Below, in pieces: positions 28,267 through 37,830 of a stretch of DNA of 52,191 nucleotides. The stretch spans positions 1 through 52,191 of the forward strand of contig JAUNXU010000004.1 of assembly GCA_030539615.1 (NCBI GenBank), read 5' to 3'. The stretch's first letter is position 1; each line of letters opens with the position of its first letter. A program made the position numbers and the translations under genes. The stretch is from Methanobacteriaceae archaeon. Lineage in GTDB: Archaea > Methanobacteriota > Methanobacteria > Methanobacteriales > Methanobacteriaceae. Under the pieces are notes generated by a model. The model searched no databases. It was not told the origin of the DNA and saw only the letters and a list, made by a program, of their open reading frames with translations.

Positions 28267-29727
28267 ATGCAATATATAACTCCAATTGATATGAAAGTAA
28301 TTGATACAAATACAGCTAGTCAAGGATTACCAACAATATGTCTTATGGAAATTGCAGGAACAAAAATAAAACAATTAGTTGATACATATGAAAATATCAA
28401 CCATGTAACAATTTGTACTGGAAATGGTGGAAATGCTGGAGATGGATATGTTACAGCAAGACATATAATAAATGATACCAATAAAAATGTTCATATAATA
28501 CAATTAAAAGATCCAAACACTATCAAAAATCAGGACACAAAACAAAATTGGAAACTAATAAATGAGATTGAAAAAACTTCATCAAAACTAAAAATCACTA
28601 AAATAACTGATACTACACAACTTGAAAAAATAGAAACTGATTTAATTATAGATACTATATTTTCAACTGGAATTAAAGGAAAAATACGAGAACCTATCTC
28701 ACAAATCATAGATAATATAAATCAAACTAATATTCCTGTAATATCAATAGATGTTCCAACAGGAATTAATCCTTTAACAGGACAAATAGATCATAAAGCA
28801 ATAAAAGCTGATATAACAGTAACTATACACAAACCTAAAATTGGATTAAAAACAGCTCCACCAGAATATATTGGTAAAATACATAATATAACAATAGGAA
28901 TACCTAAAACTTCTGAAAGATACACAAATAAAGGAGATTTATTAAGAATACATAAACCTTCTTTAAATTCCCATAAAGGTGAAAATGGAAAAATTAGTAT
29001 AATTGGTGGAAATAAAGATTATGCTGGTGCATTATTTTATGCAGCAAAAGCTGCTCAAAAACAAGCTATAGATTTAACATTTATTTACACTCCTGAAAAA
29101 ACTGCACAAATACTTAAACAACAAACTCCTGAAAATATTATTACACCACTACCTGGAACTGTACTTAGTTCTAAACATTATCAACAAATAGAAGAAAAAA
29201 TAGAACAAACAGATGCAATATTAATTGGTTCTGGTTCAGGATTAAAAAATACAACAAAAGAATTATTTGATAAAATATTAAAAAACACAACAAAACCAGT
29301 GCTAATTGATGCAGATGCATTAAAACTTATAAATAAATCTTATTTAAATAAAAACATGGTGGTAACACCTCACACAAAAGAATATGAAATTTTATTTAAT
29401 ACAAAACTACCTGAATCACATCAAGATCGAATTAAAAATGTTCAAGAAAATGCTAAAAAATATAATACAACAATAGTACTTAAAGGATCAATTGATATAA
29501 TAGCAACACATAATCAAATAAAAGAAAATAAAACTGGAAATCCACAAATGTCAAAAGGTGGAACAGGAGATATGTTAGCAGGAATTATAACAGCTTTAAT
29601 TTCTAGAAAACATTCAATTTATGAAGCAAGTTATCTTGGAACATATTTATTAGGAATTGCAGGTGAAAATGCATTAAAAAAACAAGGATATAATTATACA
29701 CAACAAGATATTATCAATCAATTATAA
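28267..29727 (+). CDS. nnr: Bifunctional NAD(P)H-hydrate epimerase/dehydratase
   Basis: Repairs damaged hydrated NAD(P)H. Residues 1-210 are the YjeF-N epimerase domain (TICTGNGGNAGDGYVTARHI, ISIDVPTGINPLTGQ). Residues about 225-486 are the ADP-dependent dehydratase domain of ribokinase-like fold (GKISIIGGNKDYAGALFYAA, PVLIDADALKLIN, MVVTPHTKEYEILF, MSKGGTGDMLAGIITAL). Both active sites appear intact. It lies 18 bases after ftr. Confidence 0.95.
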   Translation: MQYITPIDMKVIDTNTASQGLPTICLMEIAGTKIKQLVDTYENINHVTICTGNGGNAGDGYVTARHIINDTNKNVHIIQLKDPNTIKNQDTKQNWKLINEIEKTSSKLKITKITDTTQLEKIETDLIIDTIFSTGIKGKIREPISQIIDNINQTNIPVISIDVPTGINPLTGQIDHKAIKADITVTIHKPKIGLKTAPPEYIGKIHNITIGIPKTSERYTNKGDLLRIHKPSLNSHKGENGKISIIGGNKDYAGALFYAAKAAQKQAIDLTFIYTPEKTAQILKQQTPENIITPLPGTVLSSKHYQQIEEKIEQTDAILIGSGSGLKNTTKELFDKILKNTTKPVLIDADALKLINKSYLNKNMVVTPHTKEYEILFNTKLPESHQDRIKNVQENAKKYNTTIVLKGSIDIIATHNQIKENKTGNPQMSKGGTGDMLAGIITALISRKHSIYEASYLGTYLLGIAGENALKKQGYNYTQQDIINQL

Positions 29728-30014
29728 TTATTAATCTTCAAATTTTTTTATTTTAAAAAATTGTAAAATACTAAATATTTAATAAAGATAAAAACAATAA
29801 CTATAATATAATATTAGATCATTGCATATTATTTCTAAGTATACTAATATTTTAATATTAAAAAAATATTACCTATTTTTTGTCTAAAAGGATAATATTA
29901 AGACAATATCTTAGAAACTAAAAACTATATATGAATTTAATAAATAAAAAAATAAACAAGAAGCAATGATAAAAATAATAAATTAAATTAAATAAAATAA
30001 AAAGACGTGATAAA

Positions 30015-30305
30015 GTGAAAAAATCAAAAGGACTAAGAAGCAGAACAAGATACAAATTCAAAAAAAGCTTAAGACCAACAAGAGCAAATCCAATAACTAA
30101 AAAAATTCAAAGATTCAATGAAGGAGACCTTGTACACATAATCGTTGATTCAAGTGTACAAAAAGGACAACCACATTCTAGATTCCATGGTAAAACAGGA
30201 CTTGTAACTGGAACACAAGGAAAAGCATATACAGTATCAATTAAAGATGGAAATAAACCTAAAGAATTAATAGTAAGACCAGACCACCTTAAATTACAAG
30301 AGTGA
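30015..30305 (+). CDS. rpl21e: 50S ribosomal protein L21e
   Basis: A 96-residue ribosomal protein with the family's [16 protein letters not shown] start, the [16 protein letters not shown] strand and [16 protein letters not shown]. The start is GTG at 30015, with a GTGAT site a few bases upstream. It heads a conserved archaeal set with rpb4 (4-base gap), rsmA and a HemK-type methyltransferase. The DUF655 gene that often lies between rpoF and rsmA in related archaea (from memory) is absent. Confidence 0.96.
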   Translation: MKKSKGLRSRTRYKFKKSLRPTRANPITKKIQRFNEGDLVHIIVDSSVQKGQPHSRFHGKTGLVTGTQGKAYTVSIKDGNKPKELIVRPDHLKLQE

Positions 30306-30309
30306 TCAT

Positions 30310-30669
30310 ATGATTGGAAAAAATATCATAGATAGTAAACCAATAACAATCTCTGAAGCCAAAGAAATACTCGATGAAAAAATTCAAGAAAAAGTAAAAG
30401 AAGACGGACAATTAGATGACCATGTATTTACTTATGAACAAAATCTTACAATAGATTATGTTACAAAATTCGCAAAATTATCCAGTGATGAAGCAAAAGA
30501 ATTAACAAAAAAACTTGAAGAACTTATAACACTACCACAAGCTATTAAAATCGTTGATATAATGCCAGAAGACATACAAGATTTAAGATTAATATTTTCA
30601 AAAGAAAGAGGAACTATTGAAAAAGAAACCTTAGAAGAAGTATTAAATCTTGTAGATCAATACAGATAA
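30310..30669 (+). CDS. rpo4: RNA polymerase subunit Rpo4/F (Rpb4-like)
   Basis: Stalk subunit that pairs with Rpo7 on archaeal RNA polymerase. The 119 residues have the expected ISEAKEILDEK start, YVTKFAKLSSDEAKELTKKLEEL and the helical end (LPQAIKIVDIMPEDIQDLRLIF, ETLEEVLNLVDQYR) of the family. The GTGAT at the end of rpl21e serves as its ribosome site, so translation is probably coupled. Confidence 0.93.
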   Translation: MIGKNIIDSKPITISEAKEILDEKIQEKVKEDGQLDDHVFTYEQNLTIDYVTKFAKLSSDEAKELTKKLEELITLPQAIKIVDIMPEDIQDLRLIFSKERGTIEKETLEEVLNLVDQYR

Positions 30670-30790
30670 AATTTAGAAGTTATTCTATTTTTATCTTAAA
30701 TTAACCTCCTTTATGATAATTCTTATTTTTTAAAAATTAACTTTATTATATCTAAATTAACTATTTTCTTAATATAAAAATTGATTAAAA

Positions 30791-31606
30791 ATGATAACTA
30801 ACACACAAAAAATACTAGAAGAAAATAATATAATTTTATCTAAAAGAAAAAGTCAACATTATTTAATAGATAATAACAAAATTCAACAAATAATAGATTA
30901 TTCTAATATTAAATCTTCAGATGTAATCCTTGAAATAGGAGCTGGTATTGGAACAATGACAATACCCCTTGCAAAAAAAGCAAAAAAAGTTATAGCAATA
31001 GAATCAGATAAAAAAATTGTTGAAATTTTAGAAGAAGAAATTAAAAAAGAATCATTAACAAACATTGAAATAATTAATGAGGATGCTCTTAAAATAGATT
31101 TTCCACCATTTAATAAAATTGTATCAAATCTTCCTTATCAAATTTCATCTCCAATAACATTTAAAATACTTAAATATGACTTTGAAGAAGCAATTCTTAT
31201 GTATCAAGAAGAATTTGCTAATCGTATGAATGCTTTGGCTAAATCTAGAAATTATTCTCGATTAAGTGCAGGATTATATTTTAGATGTACTACTAAACAA
31301 TTATTTAAAGTTTCTCCTAACTCATTTATACCTAAACCTAAAGTTAATAGTATGGTAATATCTTTAATTCCAAAAAAACATGATCTTCCAGAAATATATG
31401 ATGATATTATACGAGCATTATTCCAGCATAAGAATAAAAAAGTTAAAAAAGCATTAATTCAATCATGTCATGAACTAAATACAGATAAAAAAGTATTAAA
31501 AGAAAAACTAAGCAAAGTTAATAATCATTTGTTTGATGAAAAAGTTTTTATGGTTAGTCCTGAAGAAATATTAGAAATTACTCTAATTATGGAGAATTTA
31601 TTATGA
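30791..31606 (+). CDS. rsmA: 16S rRNA dimethyladenosine transferase RsmA/KsgA
   Basis: Dimethylates the two adjacent adenosines of the 3' hairpin of 16S rRNA. The 271-residue enzyme shows the N-terminal SQHYLIDNNKIQQI, SAM motif I (VILEIGAGIGTMTIPLA), the acidic ribose site (KKVIAIESD), motif IV NLPYQISSPI and the C-terminal helical domain (ALFQHKNKKVKKAL). Its stop overlaps the next gene's start (ATGA). Confidence 0.96.
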   Translation: MITNTQKILEENNIILSKRKSQHYLIDNNKIQQIIDYSNIKSSDVILEIGAGIGTMTIPLAKKAKKVIAIESDKKIVEILEEEIKKESLTNIEIINEDALKIDFPPFNKIVSNLPYQISSPITFKILKYDFEEAILMYQEEFANRMNALAKSRNYSRLSAGLYFRCTTKQLFKVSPNSFIPKPKVNSMVISLIPKKHDLPEIYDDIIRALFQHKNKKVKKALIQSCHELNTDKKVLKEKLSKVNNHLFDEKVFMVSPEEILEITLIMENLL

Positions 31607-32202
31607 ATGATAAGATATTTACATATAAAAATATGAAATATAAGACTTGTCCTAATGTTTATGAACCTGCAGAAGATACTTTTTTATTAATTGATAATCT
31701 TCAACTAAAAAAAGGTATTAATGTTTTAGAAATTGGTTGTGGAACAGGTATTGTTAGTCTTTTTGCTTCATTAAATTCTAATAGTGTTACTTGTGTTGAT
31801 ATTAACAAATATGCTTTAGATTGTTGTTCTAATAATATTTTATTAAATAAGAAAGAAAATATGAAAGTTATTTATAGTAATTTATTTAGTGCATTTAATG
31901 ATGAAAAATTTGATTTAATTCTATTTAATACACCTTATCTTCCTGTTGAAGATAATGAATTAGAAGATGAATATAGTTTATCTTGGGATGGTGGAGAAGA
32001 TGGTAGGGAAGTTATTGATAAATTTATCAATAAAGTTGGAGATTATCTTACATCTAATGGTACTGTTCAATTAGTTCAATCTTCTTTATCCAATTGTCAA
32101 GCTAGTTTAGATTTATTAAAAGAGAATGGTTTTTCTAATCTAAATACAACTAGTATTCATATATTTTTTGAAGATATTATTCTTATTACTGCTTCTAGAT
32201 AA
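31603..32202 (+). CDS. HemK2/Mtq2-type protein glutamine methyltransferase
   Basis: A 199-residue SAM-dependent methyltransferase. Motif I is VLEIGCGTGIVSLFA and the catalytic NPPY-type motif reads NTPYLPV. PAEDTFLLIDNL at the start is characteristic of the HemK-related family that, in archaea and eukaryotes, methylates the GGQ glutamine of release factor 1. Changing the first Pro of NPPY to Thr is seen in some members. It overlaps rsmA by four bases and the convergent transporter gene by eight. Confidence 0.88.
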   Translation: MNDKIFTYKNMKYKTCPNVYEPAEDTFLLIDNLQLKKGINVLEIGCGTGIVSLFASLNSNSVTCVDINKYALDCCSNNILLNKKENMKVIYSNLFSAFNDEKFDLILFNTPYLPVEDNELEDEYSLSWDGGEDGREVIDKFINKVGDYLTSNGTVQLVQSSLSNCQASLDLLKENGFSNLNTTSIHIFFEDIILITASR

Positions 32203-33457
32203 AACTAGTCACTAGCATTATAACTACTAATAAAGTTATTATAATTACTGCTAATGTTGCTAGTATATTATATTTTTTTGAATTTACATATTCACCCATT
32301 ATTTTTTTATCATTTACTATAAGTAACATTAATACTAATATTACAGGCAATAAAACACCATTAGCTACTTGTGAAAAGAATAGTATATCCATTAATGGTA
32401 TTCCTGGAAGTAAAATTATTATTGCTGCTAACAATATCATTCCTGCATATAATCCATGAAATACTGGTGCTTCTTTAAAACTTTTTGATATTCCTGTTTC
32501 TAATCCTAAACTTTCACATATATAATATGCTGTAGATAACGGCAATATTACTGCTGAAAATAAAGATGCATTAAGAAAACCTATTGCAAACAATAAACTT
32601 GCATATTCTCCTGCTACTGGAAGTAATGCTGTTGATACATCTTGCACATCCACTATTTGTGTTCCTGTAGTATGTATAGTTGCTGCACATGATAATAATA
32701 TAAATAATCCTACAAAACATGTAAATGCAGGCCCAATTATTGATTCTATTCTAGAATATTTTAATTCATCTTTTGATGTTCCTTTTTCTACTACAGATGA
32801 TTGTAAATAAAATTGCATCCATGGAGCTATTGTTGTTCCTACAAGTCCTACTACCATAGATATATATGCTGTATTTAACTCTATTTTTGGTTGTGTAAAT
32901 CCTGCTGCTACTTGTGCCCAATTAGGATGAGCTAATAATCCAGCAACTATATATGTTAAATATACTAATGATGCACATATGAATACTTTTTCTACTATTT
33001 TATAGTTTCCTTTTATTACTAATAACCATATGAAAATTGCAGATAAGGGTACAACTATTAATTTAGGCAATCCAAATATTGAAGAAGATACTACTATTCC
33101 TGAGAATTCTGCTAATGTATTTCCAGTATTTGCTATTAATAATGCAATCATTATTATTAATGTTACTTTTACCCCTACTTTTTCTCGAATTAAACTAGCT
33201 AATCCCTTTCCAGAGATTATTCCCATTCGGACACCCATTTCTTGTGCCATTATTAATGCTAAGACCATTGGTATAAATGTCCATAATAATTCATATCCAA
33301 AATTTGCCCCTGCTAAACTATAGGTCAATATTCCTCCAGGATCATTATCAACGGTTGCTGTGATTAATCCGGGACCCATTACAGATAAAAATAGTATTAA
33401 TGTAGCTATTTTGGGATTATTTAATATTTTTTCTTTTAATTTTTGTAGTGGGTTCAT
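32195..33457 (-). CDS. NRAMP-family divalent metal transporter, possibly Mg2+-type
   Basis: A 420-residue transporter with about 11 membrane helices (LeuT-type fold). Helix 1 carries DNDPGGILTYSLAGANFGY, where the canonical Mn/Fe motif DPGN reads DPGG. Helix 6 reads TTIAPWMQFYLQSS where classical NRAMPs have MPH; the metal-binding methionine is replaced by alanine. From memory, loss of both the Asn and the Met is the hallmark of NRAMP-related magnesium transporters. It lies 18 bases after a gene encoding MgtE-type Mg-sensing domains, which supports Mg2+ as substrate. Mn2+ cannot be excluded by sequence alone. Confidence 0.85.
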   Translation of the reverse strand: MNPLQKLKEKILNNPKIATLILFLSVMGPGLITATVDNDPGGILTYSLAGANFGYELLWTFIPMVLALIMAQEMGVRMGIISGKGLASLIREKVGVKVTLIIMIALLIANTGNTLAEFSGIVVSSSIFGLPKLIVVPLSAIFIWLLVIKGNYKIVEKVFICASLVYLTYIVAGLLAHPNWAQVAAGFTQPKIELNTAYISMVVGLVGTTIAPWMQFYLQSSVVEKGTSKDELKYSRIESIIGPAFTCFVGLFILLSCAATIHTTGTQIVDVQDVSTALLPVAGEYASLLFAIGFLNASLFSAVILPLSTAYYICESLGLETGISKSFKEAPVFHGLYAGMILLAAIIILLPGIPLMDILFFSQVANGVLLPVILVLMLLIVNDKKIMGEYVNSKKYNILATLAVIIITLLVVIMLVTSFI

Positions 33458-33475
33458 GTTATTTATACCCCCTTA

Positions 33476-34699
33476 TTATCTAAACATGCGTGGTATTCTT
33501 TTTTTCCATGCTGTTGGTAATACTATATCTATTGCATCATCAATTGTTACAATTCCTTTCATAATACCTTCATTATCAAGTACTGGTAATGCTATTAAAT
33601 TATATTTTGCAATTATTTTTGCTACATCATACTGATCTTCATCTACGGTTACTGCTACATAATCTGTATTCATATATTCTTTAATTGGTGTTGAATTTTC
33701 TGCTAAAAATAATTGTCTTATTGATAATACCCCTTTTAATTTCTTATTTTCAGATAACACATATATGTAATATAATGTTTCTACATCTGCAGCTATATTT
33801 TTTAGTTCTAAAAATAGTTCAGCTGTTGTAATATTTTCATTTACTGCTGCATATTCTATTGTCATTATTCCTCCAGCAGTATTTTCTGGAAAAAGTAATA
33901 ATTCTCTTAAATCCCTTGATTCTAAAGGATCCATTTGTAATAATATTTCTTCTTTTTTACGTGCTGGTAAACTTGCTAAAAGATCTGCTGCATCATCTGG
34001 TGACATTTCATCAATAAGTTCTGCTGCTTCTTTTTTTTCCATTTCAGTTAATATTGTTTTTTGTTTTTCAGGTGATATTTCTTCGAATGCATCTGCTGCT
34101 GATTCATCATCTAATGAATGTAATATATGCATAGAATCTGATAATCCAAGACTGTCAACTATATCTGCTATGTCTGCTGGATGTAATTTTTTTAGATTTT
34201 GTTTTTGTACTTTTAATTTTAAGTTTGAGTAGTCTAATGTATCTATTTCTTCCCATGATATGATATTATCTTGTACATCTAATTTTTCTGATATATTTGA
34301 TAGTCCTAATCTTCTTAATAATCCTTTTGTACCTATATCTACTCCTAGTATGTAATACTGTCCATTAATATAATTTATTTTAATATCATTGACCCGTCTT
34401 ATTTTTTTCCCTTCTATATCAACAATTTGTCGATCTAAAATATTTTCTGAGATATTTATATCTTTTTTATCTATTGTATACTCTTTTATATATTCTATTA
34501 AACTATTTAGCTCTATTTTGTCTTTTTCTATTTTTAATTGATTTAAAGGAATTATTTTACTTTTTTTTGGACTAATTTTTATTTTTAATGCTTCTATTCT
34601 AGGATATTTTTTTTGAGAACAAATTATATCTTTTATTTTTCCTACTTTTTTATTATTTTTATCGTAAATTGGTTTTTTTATAAATTCAGTTAAATACAT
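33476..34699 (-). CDS. PRC-barrel, MgtE-N and CBS-domain protein without a channel
   Basis: A 407-residue soluble protein. Residues about 1-75 and 80-150 look like two PRC-barrel domains (PIYDKNNKKVGKIKDI and RQIVDIEGKKIRRVNDI). Residues about 165-270 are an MgtE N-domain (LHPADIADIVDSLGLSDSM, ISPEKQKTILTEMEKKEAAELIDEM, MSPDDAADLLASLP). Residues 280-400 are two CBS domains (TAGGIMTIEYAAVNEN, MNTDYVAVTVDEDQYD). In MgtE these domains bind Mg2+ and gate the pore; here no membrane helices follow. It probably senses Mg2+ or nucleotide and regulates the neighbouring transporter. AGAGGT precedes the ATG. Confidence 0.85.
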   Translation of the reverse strand: MYLTEFIKKPIYDKNNKKVGKIKDIICSQKKYPRIEALKIKISPKKSKIIPLNQLKIEKDKIELNSLIEYIKEYTIDKKDINISENILDRQIVDIEGKKIRRVNDIKINYINGQYYILGVDIGTKGLLRRLGLSNISEKLDVQDNIISWEEIDTLDYSNLKLKVQKQNLKKLHPADIADIVDSLGLSDSMHILHSLDDESAADAFEEISPEKQKTILTEMEKKEAAELIDEMSPDDAADLLASLPARKKEEILLQMDPLESRDLRELLLFPENTAGGIMTIEYAAVNENITTAELFLELKNIAADVETLYYIYVLSENKKLKGVLSIRQLFLAENSTPIKEYMNTDYVAVTVDEDQYDVAKIIAKYNLIALPVLDNEGIMKGIVTIDDAIDIVLPTAWKKRIPRMFR

Positions 34700-34743
34700 A
34701 CTAATTACCTCTTTTATTGTTTTTTTTAATGGGATTTTATATT

Positions 34744-35196
34744 TTATTTTAGAGGTTGTTTGGGTATTGGTATGTGTTTTTCTTTTAATCTTTCCATTAC
34801 AATCATTTCTGTTAAATCTTCTATTCCGTCTATTGATCGTATGGTGTTTGTTATATTATTTAGTTCTTCTAGTGTTTGTGCCCATACTTTTATTAAGATG
34901 TCATATTCACCAGATATTGTGTATGCTTCAGATATTTCTTCTAGTTTTGGTAGCTGTTTTTCTACATTTTCGTGTTTTTCAGATTCAGTTTGTATGATTA
35001 TAATTGCTGTTATATTTAGTCCTACACTTTGTGGATTTATTATAGTTGTGTATTCTTTGATTGTGTTTTTTTCCAATTTTTTTATTCTGTTGGATATGGT
35101 GGTGTCAGGAATTCCTGTTTTTTTGGATATTGTGGATATTGTTGTTCTTGAATTTTCTGATAGTATTTTTAGTATTTTTTTGTCATTTTGATCCAT
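34744..35196 (-). CDS. Lrp/AsnC-family transcriptional regulator
   Basis: A 150-residue regulator: N-terminal helix-turn-helix ([35 protein letters not shown]) and C-terminal RAM ligand domain ([31 protein letters not shown]). AGGAG is close before the ATG at 35196. It is on the same strand and 44 bases upstream of the MgtE-N/NRAMP pair, so it could share a transcript with, or control, those genes; its effector is unknown. Confidence 0.92.
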   Translation of the reverse strand: MDQNDKKILKILSENSRTTISTISKKTGIPDTTISNRIKKLEKNTIKEYTTIINPQSVGLNITAIIIIQTESEKHENVEKQLPKLEEISEAYTISGEYDILIKVWAQTLEELNNITNTIRSIDGIEDLTEMIVMERLKEKHIPIPKQPLK

Positions 35197-35341
35197 GTTT
35201 TTTCTCCTTTCTTTGTCTTATTTATTATTTTATATAAGATACTATATATAAATAATGGTTTATTTCACCAATTTTTTATTATTTTTTTGTGAAAAACACT
35301 AATTAACATTTGATATTTAATAAAAAACACCAACTTTTATT

Positions 35342-36184
35342 TTATTGTGTGATTTCAAATATTAAATTATATTTCAAAAAATCTGAATAAAATGGTACTT
35401 TATCCATATCATACTTTTTATTATCATAAACAATTTGTGAATATGTATTTAAATTAGAATCATGTATCCATAAAGTACTTGTTTTATTTACTTCATGTCT
35501 TTTAATCACATCATTCAAATCATAAATTGTATCTGAATTATCAACAATAATTTCATCAGCATCACTAATTAAAAATTTATGACCATCATCTAAAAAATAA
35601 TAAACACCATCATCTAATAAATCTGAATAAAAAACAACAGGTTTACAACACCAACTATTATCATGACCTAAAGGACAAGTACTATTCACATCATCAATAA
35701 TATCTATATGATTTATCCCATAATCAATAAAAACAGGTCTACTTAATGAAATTACATTTTTTCCATTGGATATTCCATTATGAATAATAATTTCTTCACC
35801 ATAATCAATAGGAACAAGTTTTAGATTATAACTAGATCCTTGAGAAATTAAATTATACATAAGATTTGGATTAGATTTCAACATATTTATTTTATCAATA
35901 TCTAATATTCCCGAATATGTTTTATTAAATTGAGTATCAAAAACTACTAATCCTGGAACTATATCCTCATTATATTCATATTGCCAATTATCATTAGAAC
36001 CAGGAGTATTTATAAGAGTATCTATAATTTCATCTGAAGTATGTTCAATTGCATAATTTCCATTATCTTGAATTAATCTATTATTAATATGAAAACTTAA
36101 CATTATAATTACTCCAATAATAATTATAATAAAAATTATCATTAATAATAAATTTACTGATAATATTTGACCTCTAGTATCCAT
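35342..36184 (-). CDS. Type IV pilin-like secreted protein
   Basis: A 280-residue protein of unknown function. Starting at 36184 gives MDTRGQILSVNLLLMIIFIIIIIGVI, a short polar head with RGQ before a single hydrophobic helix, as in archaeal class III (pilin-type) signal peptides. The body contains CPLGHDNSWCC and YYFLDDGHKFLI. In-frame upstream starts (ATG at 36202 or TTG at 36208) would lengthen the head; ribosome sites do not decide. It overlaps the end of the preceding gene, which has the same kind of N-terminus, so the two are co-transcribed and may assemble together. Confidence 0.55.
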   Translation of the reverse strand: MDTRGQILSVNLLLMIIFIIIIIGVIIMLSFHINNRLIQDNGNYAIEHTSDEIIDTLINTPGSNDNWQYEYNEDIVPGLVVFDTQFNKTYSGILDIDKINMLKSNPNLMYNLISQGSSYNLKLVPIDYGEEIIIHNGISNGKNVISLSRPVFIDYGINHIDIIDDVNSTCPLGHDNSWCCKPVVFYSDLLDDGVYYFLDDGHKFLISDADEIIVDNSDTIYDLNDVIKRHEVNKTSTLWIHDSNLNTYSQIVYDNKKYDMDKVPFYSDFLKYNLIFEITQ

Positions 36185-37124
36185 ATTTTTGCCTATGCCC
36201 ATTATCAAGATATAAAAAAGAATTGTTTTCTTGATTAAATATTATTTTATCACCATTATACATACTATCATTAAATATTACATGATCAATTGATGTTGGT
36301 GAATTATTTATTGAATTATTAATTTTTGGTTGTATAAAACATTCTATACCATAATGACTACATGTTGCTTTTCCTTCTAATCTACATAAAATACATGCAC
36401 CATCACTACTTTGATGATAATACTTGTTTTCAAGACAATTAATTAAAGTCGTATTATTATTATGAATATGTGTTGTATATGGTTGATATGAACATTTTTT
36501 GATTATATTTGGTGATACTGAATTAAAATAAACTTCAAAATTTGCTATATTCCTTTCTTGTAAATAATGCATTAAGTTATCATCATATTCTATAAATTTT
36601 TCTTGATCATACCTGATATCTGTTTTAAGGTAAGGTAGTGGATCTATGATTGGATATTCATTATTTGTTATTGTGATTTCTTGTGTTTCTTTTGTGTTTA
36701 TAATTGGGTTTTCATGATTAGATTTTTGAGAAATTATTGTATAAATTATTTTTAATTTAAATGGATTATCTGATGGTTTTATATCATTAATTGTACAATT
36801 TAATTTTATATCATTTATTGAATATTGTATTGTTTTATCATTGACATTTTTTTGTAGGTTTTCAATTAGTAATTCTTTACTATTTGGAACTTGTTTTTTT
36901 GATGTTATTACTGTTATTATTGTTTCTGATAATGTTTTTTGTGTTATTTGTTCCATATTATTATTTAAATCAGTAGTTACTTCAGTTATTTCATTAGATT
37001 CTAGTTTATTTGTAGTTGTATTTGTTATTTCTTGATTTACATTTATCATTAATAAAAGTAATATTATTAATGGTATTATTATTAATAAAATCGTTATTCC
37101 AGTTATATATCCTTTATCATTCAT
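36174..37124 (-). CDS. Type IV pilin-like secreted protein with Cys-rich segment
   Basis: A 316-residue protein opening MNDKGYITGITILLIIIPLIILLL, a short charged head and one hydrophobic helix, similar in layout to its downstream neighbour. The outside part has a cysteine-rich stretch (CILCRLEGKATC and a further Cys), suggesting disulphides or a metal site, and ends FLYLDNGHRQKYGY, which echoes the YFLDDGHKF of the neighbour. I recognise no named family. No pilus ATPase or prepilin peptidase is in the window. Confidence 0.5.
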   Translation of the reverse strand: MNDKGYITGITILLIIIPLIILLLLMINVNQEITNTTTNKLESNEITEVTTDLNNNMEQITQKTLSETIITVITSKKQVPNSKELLIENLQKNVNDKTIQYSINDIKLNCTINDIKPSDNPFKLKIIYTIISQKSNHENPIINTKETQEITITNNEYPIIDPLPYLKTDIRYDQEKFIEYDDNLMHYLQERNIANFEVYFNSVSPNIIKKCSYQPYTTHIHNNNTTLINCLENKYYHQSSDGACILCRLEGKATCSHYGIECFIQPKINNSINNSPTSIDHVIFNDSMYNGDKIIFNQENNSFLYLDNGHRQKYGY

Positions 37125-37434
37125 AATAATTTTCTATCAAATATTTTTAATATATCCTCCAATACATTAATTAATTTTAAATAATATTTTATATTTTATT
37201 ATATAATTACAATCATTTATAAATATTTCTTAAACAATAATTAAAATTTTTAAAAATTTAATAATAAAACAAACATAACTAATAAAGTAATACAAAAACA
37301 CCCTAAAACAAGACAATGTAATAAAAACATAACATTTAATACTAATACACATTAAAATAAATAATAATAAGAAACTAATAAAAAATAGTACAATAATAAA
37401 ATACTAATCAAATATTATTGGAGGCTAAACATCA
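37125..37434. other. Divergent intergenic region
   Basis: About 310 AT-rich bases between the pilin-like pair (minus) and the DUF35 gene (plus). It ends with GGAGGC, a clear ribosome site for the latter. No other structure stands out. Confidence 0.5.
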
Positions 37435-37830
37435 ATGAAAGATATTATAAAAGGATGGAGACATAATGCTCAAAGATACAATCTTATAGGAACCAAATGT
37501 AATACTTGTAATGAAGTATTTTTTCCTAAAAGAGTAATATGTCCTAACTGCAGAAGTCATGGAAAAATAGAAGATATACAATTCAAAGGAACTGGAAAAA
37601 TATATTCATACTCAACAATTCACACACCAACTCCTGAATTTAAAATAAATTCACCATACACAGTAGCAATAGTAGAAACAGATGAAGGAGCTAAAATAAC
37701 AACACAAATTGTAGATTGCAACCCAGAAAACATCAATATAGGTGACGACGTAGAAGTTGTATTTAGAAAAATTAAAGAAGAAGGAAAAGAAGGAGTAATA
37801 TCATATGGATACAAATTCAAACTCTGTTAA
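37435..37830 (+). CDS. DUF35 zinc-ribbon/OB-fold acyl-CoA-binding protein
   Basis: A 131-residue protein with an N-terminal helix, rubredoxin-like zinc ribbon (CNTCNEVFFPKRVICPNC) and OB-fold (GTGKIYSYSTIHTPTPEF, SPYTVAIVETDEGAKITTQI). In archaea such proteins bridge acetoacetyl-CoA thiolase and HMG-CoA synthase at the start of the mevalonate pathway (established); those genes are not in the window. GGAGG precedes the ATG. Its end overlaps cfbA by 26 bases. Confidence 0.9.
   Translation: MKDIIKGWRHNAQRYNLIGTKCNTCNEVFFPKRVICPNCRSHGKIEDIQFKGTGKIYSYSTIHTPTPEFKINSPYTVAIVETDEGAKITTQIVDCNPENINIGDDVEVVFRKIKEEGKEGVISYGYKFKLC

Noticed and set aside
29880-29915. TTGTCT/AGACAA inverted repeat upstream of rpl21e
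   Set aside because: The stem is only six or seven bases with a long AT-rich loop; not distinct from background.
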